The translations under genes and the position numbers were made by a program. From Hinthialibacter sp964556895 (GTDB taxonomy: Bacteria; Hinthialibacterota; Hinthialibacteria; Hinthialibacterales; Hinthialibacteraceae): DNA of 64,000 nucleotides. This document shows, piece by piece, positions 33,832 through 41,856 of this stretch (within the stretch, counting starts at the first letter, position 1; each line of letters begins with the position of its first letter). The stretch covers positions 8,542 to 72,541 of the forward strand of contig CAZKYC010000012.1 of assembly GCA_964556895.1 (NCBI GenBank). Reading direction: 5' to 3'. The notes beneath the pieces are model-generated. The model did no database searches. It had not been told where the DNA came from and saw only the letters and a program-made list of their open reading frames with translations.

Positions 33832-34923
33832 TTAGTTCGACGTTGTCGGCAAGGGGTCCCAGATTGGCGAAACTCGGGCGGGGGCCTGTTTGCCTTCTGA
33901 TTTCCATACCGCTCGCCACGGGTCTTTGTTCAGTTGGGCGCTCAATTCGTTGAGGTGAATCGACGCTTGGTTGAGGTTCGCCAACATGCTGTCAATTTCG
34001 GCGCGGTTTTCGACAATGGCTTTGTCGACGTCATCTAGCAAGGTTGCAGCCTTTTGTTGAATCGCGTCGATTCGAGTTTGCAGCCTCTCCATCAATGAGC
34101 GCATCTCTTTCACCGTCGCGGCGGCGTCAGGACTAATCGAAGCGATCAGGTTGTTGGCTTTTGATAAGGCGTCATCCAAATGGCCGCCGACCTTGCTTAC
34201 CATTGGCTTGACTTCGCCAGACGCGTCGTGAAGGTTTTGTAATGTTGGCATGACTTCGCCTGAAGCGCTGGCGATTAAATTGGTTGATTGGTCAAGCAGG
34301 CCTTTGAGACGAGGGCGCGACTCTTTAAACAGGTCTCTGACATCAGCCAGAATCACTTTTAATTCGGCGCTGATGTTGTCGACAATGCCCGACGCTTTAC
34401 TGAGCGGCCCCTGAAAACTATCGAGAGCGTTATTCACTTTACCCAAGACGACTTTCGCGTCGCTCGCTAGGGCGAAAAATTCGCCAATCGAAACATAGGG
34501 CACGCCGTCTATATATATGTTATCCGGGTCTAATTGGCCTTGTTCGACCAGTGTATTCAGCCGTTTTTCTTCGCTTCCGCCCGAGATTTCAATAAAAAGT
34601 GGAGACAAAAGCCCTGACGAAGTAAACTCCACTTTTGAGTCCATTGAGACCGGCGAATCATAATCAACCGTCAGTTCGATGACGGGAGAGTTGTTCTCAA
34701 AGTCATAGCGTTTTTTGGTGACCGAGCCAAACCGAACGCCCGCGTAAGTGACAGGCGCGTGTAGTTCGATGCCGACCACGCTGGGCACGCGAACATTCAA
34801 GGTAAGCGTGTCGGTGAATATGGTTTGAAAGTTGCCCACCGACAGCGTCAACAAGACGGTCAAAATGACCGCTAAAATGACTAAGACCCCGACTTTCACT
34901 TCAGACAGCGTAACGGCCGCCAT
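33832..34923 (-). CDS. mlaD: MCE-domain (MlaD-like) lipid-transport protein
   Basis: Substrate-binding ring subunit of an Mla-type phospholipid transporter, anchored in the inner membrane and reaching into the periplasm. One N-terminal helix (VGVLVILAVILTVLLTLSVG), one MCE domain (residues ~38-120: LNVRVPSVVGIELHAPVTYAGVRFGSV), then ~200 residues of predicted helix with repeated coiled-coil character (VNNALDSFQGPLSKASGIVDNISAEL...), ending in a short tail. The start at 34923 has GAGG 8 bases upstream. It is 86 bases after the ATPase gene. The permease MlaE is not in the window. Confidence 0.9.
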   Translation of the reverse strand: MAAVTLSEVKVGVLVILAVILTVLLTLSVGNFQTIFTDTLTLNVRVPSVVGIELHAPVTYAGVRFGSVTKKRYDFENNSPVIELTVDYDSPVSMDSKVEFTSSGLLSPLFIEISGGSEEKRLNTLVEQGQLDPDNIYIDGVPYVSIGEFFALASDAKVVLGKVNNALDSFQGPLSKASGIVDNISAELKVILADVRDLFKESRPRLKGLLDQSTNLIASASGEVMPTLQNLHDASGEVKPMVSKVGGHLDDALSKANNLIASISPDAAATVKEMRSLMERLQTRIDAIQQKAATLLDDVDKAIVENRAEIDSMLANLNQASIHLNELSAQLNKDPWRAVWKSEGKQAPARVSPIWDPLPTTSN

Positions 34924-35009
34924 AGACCAACCTCTCTTCAAGGGCTCGCTTCTTTAACACAACGGGTCAAGTGTGGCGCCCTTCTTATAAAAACGCAACA
35001 ACTGCTTGC

Positions 35010-35855
35010 TTAATCAACCTTTAACAAATCTTGAATGTAATTATCAGCCGACATGTGAAACTTAATCGGCCCATCTGCCGCCCCTTCGACAAACTGTTTA
35101 ATCAATGGGTCGGTCGGGTGTTCAAACTTCTTCGGCGGGCCTTCGGCGATGATCTTGCCTTCATGCAACATAATCATCTGGTCAGCGATTTTAAACGCGC
35201 TGTCCATGTGGTGAGTGACAACCACGGAGGTGATGTTCATCTTGCGCGACAGGTCTAACATCAAGTCATCAATCACCGCGGCTGTGATTGGGTCCAGCCC
35301 CGCTGAGGGTTCGTCGTAATAAACGATTCGCGGATCAAGCGCAATCGCCCGCGCCAAGCCCACACGCTTTTTCATCCCGCCTGATATCTGGGACGGCTTT
35401 AAATCTTCAAAGCCGCGCAACCCGACCAGTTCTAACTTCATCTTCACGATCATTTTGATGATCTTGGGGTCGAGGTCTGTGTGTTCGACCAAAGGCAACG
35501 CCACATTGTCGCCGACGCTCATCGAATTAAACAACGCGCCGTTTTGAAAGAGGATGCCGAATTGTTTTCGGATCGGGTCGAGTTTGTCGTCATCCATCGG
35601 GGCGATATCGACCCCGTCATATAACACCTGGCCGCGCGTCGGCTTCATCACGCCGACCATGATACGCAACAGGGTCGACTTGCCGCTGCCGCTGCCGCCG
35701 ATGATGACCGTGGTCTTTCCCGTCGGGACCGAAAAGTTGATATCTTTTAAGACATGGCGCGGGCCAAAGGTCTTGGCCACATGGCGCACTTCGATCGACG
35801 GCGGCGGCGTTTCATCGCCCGCCATTGGATTGAGTATGGAAGCCATTTCATTCAT
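35010..35855 (-). CDS. mlaF: ABC transporter ATPase, MlaF-like
   Basis: Energises Mla-type lipid transport. Walker A GGSGSGKST, Q-loop FQNGALFNSM, signature ISGGMKKRVGLARA (the Mla-type SGGM form), Walker B RIVYYDEPSAGLDP and switch His in VTHHMDSAFKIA. About 35 residues follow the core (FVEGAADGPIKFHMS...), normal for this branch. The ribosome site is weak; the ATG at 35855 or a second ATG three codons later could start it. It leads the mlaF-mlaD-kinase-trkA run. Confidence 0.92.
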   Translation of the reverse strand: MNEMASILNPMAGDETPPPSIEVRHVAKTFGPRHVLKDINFSVPTGKTTVIIGGSGSGKSTLLRIMVGVMKPTRGQVLYDGVDIAPMDDDKLDPIRKQFGILFQNGALFNSMSVGDNVALPLVEHTDLDPKIIKMIVKMKLELVGLRGFEDLKPSQISGGMKKRVGLARAIALDPRIVYYDEPSAGLDPITAAVIDDLMLDLSRKMNITSVVVTHHMDSAFKIADQMIMLHEGKIIAEGPPKKFEHPTDPLIKQFVEGAADGPIKFHMSADNYIQDLLKVD

Positions 35856-36007
35856 ACGAGGTCAAATCGTACTCGCATTTGGCAAAATCAAGAATACTCG
35901 ATTCCATTTTATCTGTTCTGTATCAATTCTGGCAAAGCCAAACCATCTCAATTCAATTAGGCTTTAGAAGAAAAAAAAGACCTGTTGAATACAACCAGCC
36001 ATAACTA

Positions 36008-36085
36008 GCATGGGCGCGTCTCTGGGAGCGCCTGAGAAAATGGGCCTGAAAGCCCGCACGCAAGCGAACAGAGATGCGCCCATGC
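36008..36085. repeat. GGCATGGG palindrome, stand-alone copy
   Basis: GCATGGGCGCGTCTCTG (36008-36024) pairs with CAGAGATGCGCCCATGC (36069-36085) with one mismatch. A second small hairpin (ATGGGCCTGAAAGCCC) lies inside. It lies alone between mlaF and the PH-domain gene without the outer ends seen at 39929 and 50019. Confidence 0.75.
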
Positions 36086-36119
36086 TGATCACAACAACTA
36101 TGTAAATTTGAGATGCCTG

Positions 36120-36590
36120 TTAATTCAACACAGGAAGGCTGATGGATGACACGCGTTTCTTTTCATGGGTGGCCTCAACCGCGTCTCTGATTCGCTTCAA
36201 TTCTTCTCCGCTCATCATGACGCCGATGTAGCGAACCGGCGGGGTGTAATCATCGGTAGGATAAAATATAACGTCAGCTTTTCCTGACGAGCTCGATGGC
36301 TGTGACTCGACTGAGCGCACACGATAAATTTCAAGGATGCGGTTCTCTCTCTCAAAATGGTCGTTGCGAATCTGAATATACCGCTTTGTCACAAGATACT
36401 CGGTTGTGTTGTTTTTCGACCAGATGCGATAAGCAAACCATAGTGGAACCACCAGCCAGAACAATAACCAACAAAGCGTCATGGCCGGAGCAATAGCGTC
36501 AAATGATGGCGCGCCTTTCCAAATCAATTGATCATTCGACAAAGGCTCGCGCGTCGGGGCGTCGTCTTTTTGTGGAAAAAAATGAGACAT
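36120..36590 (-). CDS. Small membrane protein with a bacterial PH-like domain
   Basis: 156 residues. One or two membrane helices (AMTLCWLLFWLVVPLWFAYRIW) precede a bPH2-type beta domain (TTEYLVTKRYIQIRNDHFERENRILEIYRVRSVE...), the layout of YdbS/YdbT-like proteins. The YLVTxRYIQI and 'eIyRVrsVe' strands are the family marks. Proline-rich short ends. Flanked on both sides by palindromic repeats. Role unknown. Confidence 0.75.
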   Translation of the reverse strand: MSHFFPQKDDAPTREPLSNDQLIWKGAPSFDAIAPAMTLCWLLFWLVVPLWFAYRIWSKNNTTEYLVTKRYIQIRNDHFERENRILEIYRVRSVESQPSSSSGKADVIFYPTDDYTPPVRYIGVMMSGEELKRIRDAVEATHEKKRVSSISLPVLN

Positions 36591-36691
36591 CTCAGATCAT
36601 GTTTTCTTTCAATGGATTTAGACGATCTCTCAAAAATAGAGATTGGTTTTTTATGAAGCCGCGAGGCATCAATTAGCGAAAAACCAATATA

Positions 36692-36767
36692 GGCATGGGT
36701 GCAACTCTAGGAGCGCCTGTGCTTCTAAGCGGAGCAGCGCTGAAGCGAATAGAGTTATACACATGCC
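36692..36767. repeat. GGCATGGG palindrome, stand-alone copy
   Basis: Starts GGCATGGGTGCAACTCT and ends AGAGTTATACACATGCC, with the shared inner blocks GGAGCGCCTGTGC and GCGCTGAAGCGA. It is in the 310-base gap between the PH-domain and M23 genes, which holds no gene. Confidence 0.75.
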
Positions 36768-36870
36768 GCTCGCTGCAAAACGATCGTATTTTTTGAGATG
36801 ACGTCTAGATACAAAACCATATCCAGATCAGTCTATGCGGTAAAGATCAAAAACCTGTTTATTGCGAATT

Positions 36871-36894
36871 GGAGGGCGAGGCTCCCGCCGAGCC
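36871..36894. repeat. 24-bp dispersed repeat, inverted relative to 20868
   Basis: Begins GGAGGGCGAGGCTCCC. All 24 bases match the reverse complement of 20868-20891. It lies 8 bases past the stop of the M23 peptidase gene. Confidence 0.8.
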
Positions 36895-36901
36895 ACACAA
36901 A

Positions 36902-38116
36902 TTATCGCTGCGCAATCGAATGTGACGGTAAGAAGCCCATCGGGTCAACCGGTTCGCCGTGTTTCATCACTTCGAGATGAAGATGAGGCCCGGTCGCTTT
37001 ACCGGTCTGGCCTGACAGCCCAACCGGTTGGCCCGCATTGATTGGGTCGCCCGCTTCGACAAGTCGCTCTGAAAGATGGGCGTATCGTGAAACCAGGCCG
37101 TTGCCATGGTCGACGTCTACCACATGGCCGTATCCGTTCTGTTCACCCGAAAAGACCACAACGCCGTCTTGAATCGGTTTGATTGGAGTGCCGACCTGAA
37201 CGCCAATATCGATGCCATTGTGCTGTTTCCATTCGCCGTCAATCGGGTGGTGACGCATGCCAAACCCAGACGTAATCGGCCCATGCGCAGGCATTTGAAT
37301 ATCGTCGTTCATTACAAGAGACTTATCAGAATCACGGCGGGCGATTACAAACTCCTGAATCGGGCTGAGGTCTAATGTCTGCCCCGCGAGAATACGGTTC
37401 GGGTTTGATAGCCCATTGGCCGCAGACATAACGCCGACCAAGCGATAGATGTCACGCGTTGAAAAATCAATTTGCTGGTCTTGCAGCGTATCCGCCACGA
37501 TTTGAGACAGCGTATCGCCTCGCTGAATGGAATAGGTCGAGTTCATCGGCTGCCAGTTTTGCTCTTCGAGTTCTGGCTCCGAAGCGGGAGTGACAGGTTC
37601 ACTCGTAATTGACGGCGCTGCATTCGCATGTTCAAGCGGTTCAAACTGGTAGTCTGCTGGCTTGCCCGGTGAGGTTGTCACTTCATCCACTTGTTTTGGC
37701 CCCTGAAACGCGCTCCACAACTGTTCATTTTGTGGAGACGCCATTTCGAGCCCTGGCGCGGGATTGTCGTGTGAGTGAATGACAGTATGAGTAACTGATG
37801 AGGCTGATTGACTGGCTTCGGACAAAATATCCGCCAGTTGCTTTTTAAGCTCATCGACTGACTGCGTTAATTCTTCTTGTTCTTCATCAAACGATTCTCT
37901 CGATGAAACTGTCGCTGTTTGAATTAGCGGTTCAGACCCCGTCGCAGGCGTCAATAACGCATTGGGTTTTAACATCGATGAAGGCGCCTGGGTCGACGCT
38001 TGATCAAGAAGTTCTGAAAACGACGCTGGATTGGGCGGAACTACTCGGCCCCGGCTTGGCGGCGGTGTATTGAGTACGGGCGCCGTGTCTAATGGATTTA
38101 AATAAAAGTCCACCAT
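36902..38116 (-). CDS. LysM + M23 family metallopeptidase
   Basis: Murein endopeptidase-like protein. The start at 38116 has GAGGAGG 7 bases upstream. Residues ~1-220 are low-complexity, Pro/Ser/Gln/Glu-rich, with a short coiled coil. A LysM domain follows (TYSIQRGDTLSQIVADTL, residues ~230-295). Then comes an M23 domain with zinc ligands in GFGMRHHPI...HNGIDIG and GPHLHLEV, plus the conserved SRYAHLSE. No signal peptide or membrane helix is visible at the N-terminus. The protein would need another export route (for example the flagellar one) or would be cytoplasmic. The first residues (ASFSELLDQA) recall flagellar-exported proteins, but this is speculative. Confidence 0.88.
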   Translation of the reverse strand: MVDFYLNPLDTAPVLNTPPPSRGRVVPPNPASFSELLDQASTQAPSSMLKPNALLTPATGSEPLIQTATVSSRESFDEEQEELTQSVDELKKQLADILSEASQSASSVTHTVIHSHDNPAPGLEMASPQNEQLWSAFQGPKQVDEVTTSPGKPADYQFEPLEHANAAPSITSEPVTPASEPELEEQNWQPMNSTYSIQRGDTLSQIVADTLQDQQIDFSTRDIYRLVGVMSAANGLSNPNRILAGQTLDLSPIQEFVIARRDSDKSLVMNDDIQMPAHGPITSGFGMRHHPIDGEWKQHNGIDIGVQVGTPIKPIQDGVVVFSGEQNGYGHVVDVDHGNGLVSRYAHLSERLVEAGDPINAGQPVGLSGQTGKATGPHLHLEVMKHGEPVDPMGFLPSHSIAQR

Positions 38117-38349
38117 TGTGTACCTCCTCGGCCCTCTTATTTCGACTGCATACAATACAATAACAGACAGTATTTTTGAATTTACGCAATGAGCGTTCCA
38201 AACTAAATGGATTTGATCATAAAAATGATTTGAAAGATGTAAGATACTCAAAATAAATAGGTTATGAAAAAAAACGTCTATTCAGAAGTTATTGAAACGA
38301 ACGATGGTTGGAAGGAACAACAAGTGACAAGGCGGCAAAAAGCGCCGCT

Positions 38350-39405
38350 TTAATCGATTTCACCGTTTGGCTCAATGATGGCTTTCACAACCATTGAGTC
38401 ATGCATCTGCTCAAACCCATCTTGCCACTTTTCGATAGGAAATTTGGCGCTTATCAGCGGAGACGCGTCAATGCTGCCCGACGCCATCATCTTGATGACC
38501 CGCTCCCAGATTTCCCAATTATGGCTAAACGCGCCCTGCAGTCGGACCTCTTTATGCACCAATGGATCAAGTGAGAAGTTATAAACGCCTGGCCCCCAGC
38601 CGACTCTGACGATATCGCCGCCAGGGCGAACGATATCGATAGCGTCTTTGAGGGATGCGTTACTACCTGAGGCGTCAATGACAACTTCTAACCCCATGCC
38701 GTCGCCAATTTCTCTGACTTGTTCGCGTAACGACCCTTTATCAATCATGACTAGGTGTGTAGCGCCTAATTTCGCCCCCAATTGTAAGCGCTCCTGGTCT
38801 TTCCAGAGGCCAGTGAGCAAGATGGGGTTCGCTCCACTGCGTTTCGCAATTTGTACGCATAACAGTCCAACCGTACCACTGCCTAAAATAGCCACTGTCA
38901 TCCCGGCGCGAATCTTGGCGTGGTGAGAAACGGCGTGATAGGCAACACAGGCAGGTTCGCATAACGCCGCCAGGCTTAATGGAATTGATTTGGGGATACG
39001 GTGCAAACACCGGGCGGGCACCTCAACCAATTGCGCCAAACCGCCGTTCTTTCCTTGCCCAAAGCCAATTCGATGAGGACAAAGATGGTATTGGCCTGTT
39101 CGGCAAAAGTGGCATTCGCCGCAGATAAAGGCCGCGGTTTCAGAGACCACGCGGTCTCCTGGAGCAAATTCTGTTACACCCGGGCCGACGTCATCAATCA
39201 CCCCGCTAAATTCATGGCACATCACCACAGGGATTTGTACGGGCCAACTGTGCTCATTCAGATATTGGTGGACGTCTGTACCGCATATGCCCACCGCCGC
39301 CACACGCAACAAAACATGGCCGGGTTGAATAATTGGCGTTTCAATTTCGCGTAATTCTACAGCTCTCTCGCGAAGCGCATATTGAACGACAGCGGGCTGA
39401 ATCAA
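38350..39405 (-). CDS. Zinc-dependent medium-chain alcohol/polyol dehydrogenase
   Basis: NAD(P)-dependent dehydrogenase of the sorbitol/threonine dehydrogenase branch. Catalytic zinc ligands: C in GICGTDVH and H-E in CHEFSGVI. Structural-zinc cysteines: CGECHFCRTGQYHLC. Rossmann motif: ILGSGTVGLLCVQIAK. The TTG at 39405 is preferred because GGAG stands 6 bases upstream; the first TTG at 39417 has none. About 351 residues, full length. Single gene; a weak GC-rich hairpin lies at 38330-38350. Substrate unknown. Confidence 0.9.
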   Translation of the reverse strand: MIQPAVVQYALRERAVELREIETPIIQPGHVLLRVAAVGICGTDVHQYLNEHSWPVQIPVVMCHEFSGVIDDVGPGVTEFAPGDRVVSETAAFICGECHFCRTGQYHLCPHRIGFGQGKNGGLAQLVEVPARCLHRIPKSIPLSLAALCEPACVAYHAVSHHAKIRAGMTVAILGSGTVGLLCVQIAKRSGANPILLTGLWKDQERLQLGAKLGATHLVMIDKGSLREQVREIGDGMGLEVVIDASGSNASLKDAIDIVRPGGDIVRVGWGPGVYNFSLDPLVHKEVRLQGAFSHNWEIWERVIKMMASGSIDASPLISAKFPIEKWQDGFEQMHDSMVVKAIIEPNGEID

Positions 39406-39558
39406 CTTGGTCTCCAAGGTTTACATTTGCATCATAGTAATACGCCAATACTGAAAAATAAATACAAATCCACCGTTAAACACAGATTTCTTGATTGAAA
39501 CAGTGATAGAATATGGTATGTTAGTAAATCCTCATGATCATAAACAAGGAGGTAATGA

Positions 39559-39924
39559 TTGCCTGGACGCACTGTATTGCTAATTGAAGACAACGAAATG
39601 GTGATTGACGTCGCCAGTATGATGTTGAACCGCTTGGACTGTGAGGTTGTGGTCGCTAAAACGGGCGCTGAAGCCGTTATAACCATACAAAACCAGCCGG
39701 ACACGTTCGACATCCTTATTGTTGATTACAATCTGCCAGATATTACTGCGGTTGAATGTTTAACCGAACTACGAAATTACTCCAACACCCCGGCCATACT
39801 CTCAAGTGGTTCAGGAAACCCGATCAGCAAAAGTAAAAACGAATCATTAAACATTGTCGCGTCTCTCAACAAACCGTTTTCACTCACTCAATTAGAAGAA
39901 CTCATCAACAAAATCATCCAATAA
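39559..39924 (+). CDS. Single-domain response regulator (CheY-like)
   Basis: Stand-alone receiver domain of 121 residues. Acidic pair E-D in LLIEDNEMV, phospho-acceptor Asp in ILIVDYNLPD, Ser in LSSGSG, conserved Lys in LNKPFS. TTG start with AAGGAGG 6 bases upstream. Its stop codon lies inside the direct repeat made by the mobile element that starts at 39929, so the element landed right at the end of this gene. No partner kinase nearby. Confidence 0.9.
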   Translation: MPGRTVLLIEDNEMVIDVASMMLNRLDCEVVVAKTGAEAVITIQNQPDTFDILIVDYNLPDITAVECLTELRNYSNTPAILSSGSGNPISKSKNESLNIVASLNKPFSLTQLEELINKIIQ

Positions 39925-39928
39925 AAAA

Positions 39929-40287
39929 GGTTCTTCCGATATTTGAGTACTTCCCTTGCTGGATAACCTGGGATTGGGGCAAAAAACGATATACGTCCTA
40001 TCAATAATAGACAATCCAACTCAGGCATGGGTGCAACTCAGGGAGCGCCTGTGCAAAAAGGCGGAGCCGCACTGAAGCGAGCAGAGTTGTACCCATGCCA
40101 AATACAACGGTAAAAAATCATCCTTGAGATCGTGTCTGGAACTTTTATAGTGGTTGCCAGAATTATGTGCGGATTGAGTTTACATAACTGTATCTATCGC
40201 TGAGCCCTTCGGGCGCGCTTTACGCACATTTTTTTGACAAACGCTCTAATTCAATTTGAGAGAACGTATCCAAATCCCGGATGAGCC
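39929..40287 (+). mobile_element. ISL3-like miniature element (non-autonomous), carrying a nested second element
   Basis: Left end GGTTCTTCCGATATTTGAGT and right end (reverse complement) GGCTCATCCGGGATTTGGAT match at about 18 of the first 26 positions. The direct repeat AATAAAAAA flanks both sides (39920-39928 and 40288-40296). ISL3-family transposons have GGCTCTT-type ends and 8-bp direct repeats (family knowledge). No transposase frame is inside. It contains the ~76-bp GGCATGGG palindrome (40024-40099), and the right half is split by the TA-flanked element at 40146-40248. Sibling copies: 50019-50273 and 63904-64000. Confidence 0.8.
40146..40248 (+). mobile_element. TA-flanked miniature element (IS630/Tc1-mariner-like MITE), nested
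   Basis: 103 bases bounded by TA. Ends align at 19 of 26 positions: TATAGTGGTTGCCAG... on the left and, inverted, TAGAGCGTTTGTCAA... on the right, both finishing ATGTGCG. The copies of the host element at 50019 and 63904 show the empty site (TTTTAATTC and TTATAATTC), so this is an insertion that duplicated TA. Centre has a small hairpin (GCCCTTCGGGC). No coding capacity. Confidence 0.85.
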
Positions 40288-40290
40288 AAT

Positions 40291-40322
40291 AAAAAAGCCC
40301 TCAAGGTTTGAGGGCTTTTTTT
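40291..40322. terminator. Bidirectional intrinsic terminator (rplS and, originally, the response regulator)
   Basis: AAAAAAGCCCTCAA is inverted after a 3-base loop as TTGAGGGCTTTTTT. Before the element at 39929 inserted, the response-regulator stop codon lay directly against this hairpin. It now terminates rplS on the minus strand. Confidence 0.88.
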
Positions 40323-40340
40323 GATTATGGTTTGAATTGG

Positions 40341-40772
40341 CTATTTTGCGGCTTTCTTTTTGGCCCGCTTGGCCTTTTTTACTTTGGCGACTTCACCCAT
40401 CTTGGCCAAATCTTCGCGTAAATGCTTTTGGCGCGCTTTAATGCGGGTGCCTTTGCCGACTCGTTCGCGCAGATAATAGAGTTTCGCGCGGCGAACATGG
40501 CCGCGGCGAACCACGCTGATCGACTCAATCTTTGGGGAATGGATGGGGAAATTACGCTCAACGCCAACGCCGAACGAGATTTTTCGCACCGTGAAGGTTT
40601 CGCTGAGACCACCGCCAGAGCGGGCGATGACGACGCCTTCAAATACCTGAATACGTTCTTTCTCGCCTTCAATAACCCGTGTGTTGACTTTCACGGTGTC
40701 GCCGGGCTGAAAGTGAGGCAGATTCTGTTTCTTTTGGCTTTCTTCAAACGCCTTTAAGCCTGGATGTTCCAT
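40341..40772 (-). CDS. rplS: 50S ribosomal protein L19 (bL19), with basic C-terminal extension
   Basis: Ribosomal protein at the 30S/50S interface. Marks: FQPGDTVKVNTRVIEGEKERIQVFEGVVIARSGGG, TFTVRKIS.GVGVERNFP.HSP and RRGHVRRAKLYYLRERVGKGTRIK. The start at 40772 has GGAGGA upstream. At 143 residues it is longer than the usual ~115 because of a Lys/Ala-rich tail. It has been cut off from the trmD operon by a methyltransferase gene and a miniature element and seems to have its own promoter. Confidence 0.95.
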   Translation of the reverse strand: MEHPGLKAFEESQKKQNLPHFQPGDTVKVNTRVIEGEKERIQVFEGVVIARSGGGLSETFTVRKISFGVGVERNFPIHSPKIESISVVRRGHVRRAKLYYLRERVGKGTRIKARQKHLREDLAKMGEVAKVKKAKRAKKKAAK

Positions 40773-40831
40773 GATTGATTCGTCCTCCAACGCTTGGCCC
40801 AGATACAAGACTATGGGCGCACAAGACGGTG

Positions 40832-40858
40832 ATTATACTCTAAAACTAAGATTTTCAA
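40832..40858 (-). promoter_or_regulatory. Probable rplS promoter
   Basis: On the minus strand a perfect TATAAT (40832-40837) has TTGAAA (40853-40858) 15 bases upstream; a TTGACA at 40863-40868 is too far (25 bases). The predicted leader is about 50 bases. It would explain how rplS is expressed after separation from its operon. Confidence 0.5.
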
Positions 40859-40894
40859 AGGCTGTCAAGCGCTTTTCTGTAGCCAAACTGTTAT

Positions 40895-41006
40895 TATAGT
40901 AGTTGCCAGAATTATGTGCGGATTAAGCTTATGTAACTGTATCTATCGCTGTCCGCCGCGGCGGATACGGGCGCGCTTTACGCACATTTTTTTGACAAAC
41001 ACTCTA
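40895..41006 (+). mobile_element. TA-flanked miniature element, second copy
   Basis: 112 bases, TA at both ends. Same ends and orientation as 40146-40248; the difference is a larger central hairpin (TCCGCCGCGGCGGA, a perfect 14-bp palindrome). It lies between the rplS promoter and the inserted methyltransferase gene. Confidence 0.85.
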
Positions 41007-41076
41007 AGCTGACATAATCATAAATTATAGTAACTAGAACATGTATAGCCTGTAATTTATATTACTTGAGAATTCT

Positions 41077-41856
41077 ATGAACAAACTAAGCCACCTAGAC
41101 TCAGATGAACTTTCAAAACGAATTCAACAGGGCGAATCAATTAAGTCGATGGCTGAACAATATGAGGTCAGCCCTCAGGAGTTGCTCGCCTTTTGCGGCA
41201 ACCCATTTGTCTATTCCCAGGAGTGGTATGACTACGCCTACCACCAAAATGACTGCAACTTAAACCGAAAAACCTTCGAAGAAGCACGGCAAGAATCAAG
41301 AGAAGCCGGTTATGAGGCTCGTTTACTAGAGTATTTATCAAAAATTACAATCCCGACCGCCCCAATCTATTGGCTAGAAATCGGTTGCCACTTGGGCATG
41401 ACTGCCTGCACCGTATTAGAAAATTACCCAAATATTCAATCCATACACATGATCGACTTTAGTGTAGAATCAATCACATGGTGCCAAAAGAATTTCCCCT
41501 ATCAAGATCGTGCCGTGATCTGGCCAAGCAGCTGCAGCGACATTCAATTTCCAAATGTTGATTTATCCAACCGATACCATGTCGTCTCGTGTTTAGACGT
41601 GACAGAACATTTACCTGAAGACATTTACCAAAAAACAGTGACAGAAATAACCCGTGTGCTTCGCCCGTATGGATTGGCTTTAGTCCAACAAGGCACAATA
41701 CCAATCCCAAGCCACATCAATGTGAAAAAAGAGACGGAGATCATTAGTGATTTTGAAGATAAAGGGTTTGAGACGGTCAAGTCAATCGCCTATCGCGAAA
41801 AAAGCACGTTCATGCATGTATTTAGAAAATCAAGGCAAACCCTCACCGTTCAGTGA
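41077..41856 (+). CDS. Class I SAM-dependent methyltransferase
   Basis: 259 residues. The first ~50 residues look like a helix-turn-helix-type segment (SKRIQQGESIKSMAEQYEVSPQELLAFCG). The catalytic domain has the SAM loop YWLEIGCHLGMTACTVLENYP, acidic MIDFS, and the motif VVSCLDVTEHLPEDI. The target (small molecule or glycan) is not readable. It runs against the surrounding translation genes, starts 71 bases from a miniature element, and its end overlaps the convergent RNA methyltransferase by 14 bases. It looks like an insertion into the trmD-rplS interval. Confidence 0.82.
   Translation: MNKLSHLDSDELSKRIQQGESIKSMAEQYEVSPQELLAFCGNPFVYSQEWYDYAYHQNDCNLNRKTFEEARQESREAGYEARLLEYLSKITIPTAPIYWLEIGCHLGMTACTVLENYPNIQSIHMIDFSVESITWCQKNFPYQDRAVIWPSSCSDIQFPNVDLSNRYHVVSCLDVTEHLPEDIYQKTVTEITRVLRPYGLALVQQGTIPIPSHINVKKETEIISDFEDKGFETVKSIAYREKSTFMHVFRKSRQTLTVQ

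Noticed and set aside
36008..36767. CRISPR array from the repeated palindromes
   Set aside because: Copies are scattered, diverged and unevenly spaced, with no constant spacers and no cas genes.
40863..40868. TTGACA upstream of rplS as the -35 box
   Set aside because: It is 25 bases from the TATAAT, too far for a sigma-70 promoter. A nearer TTGAAA was used instead, with lower confidence.
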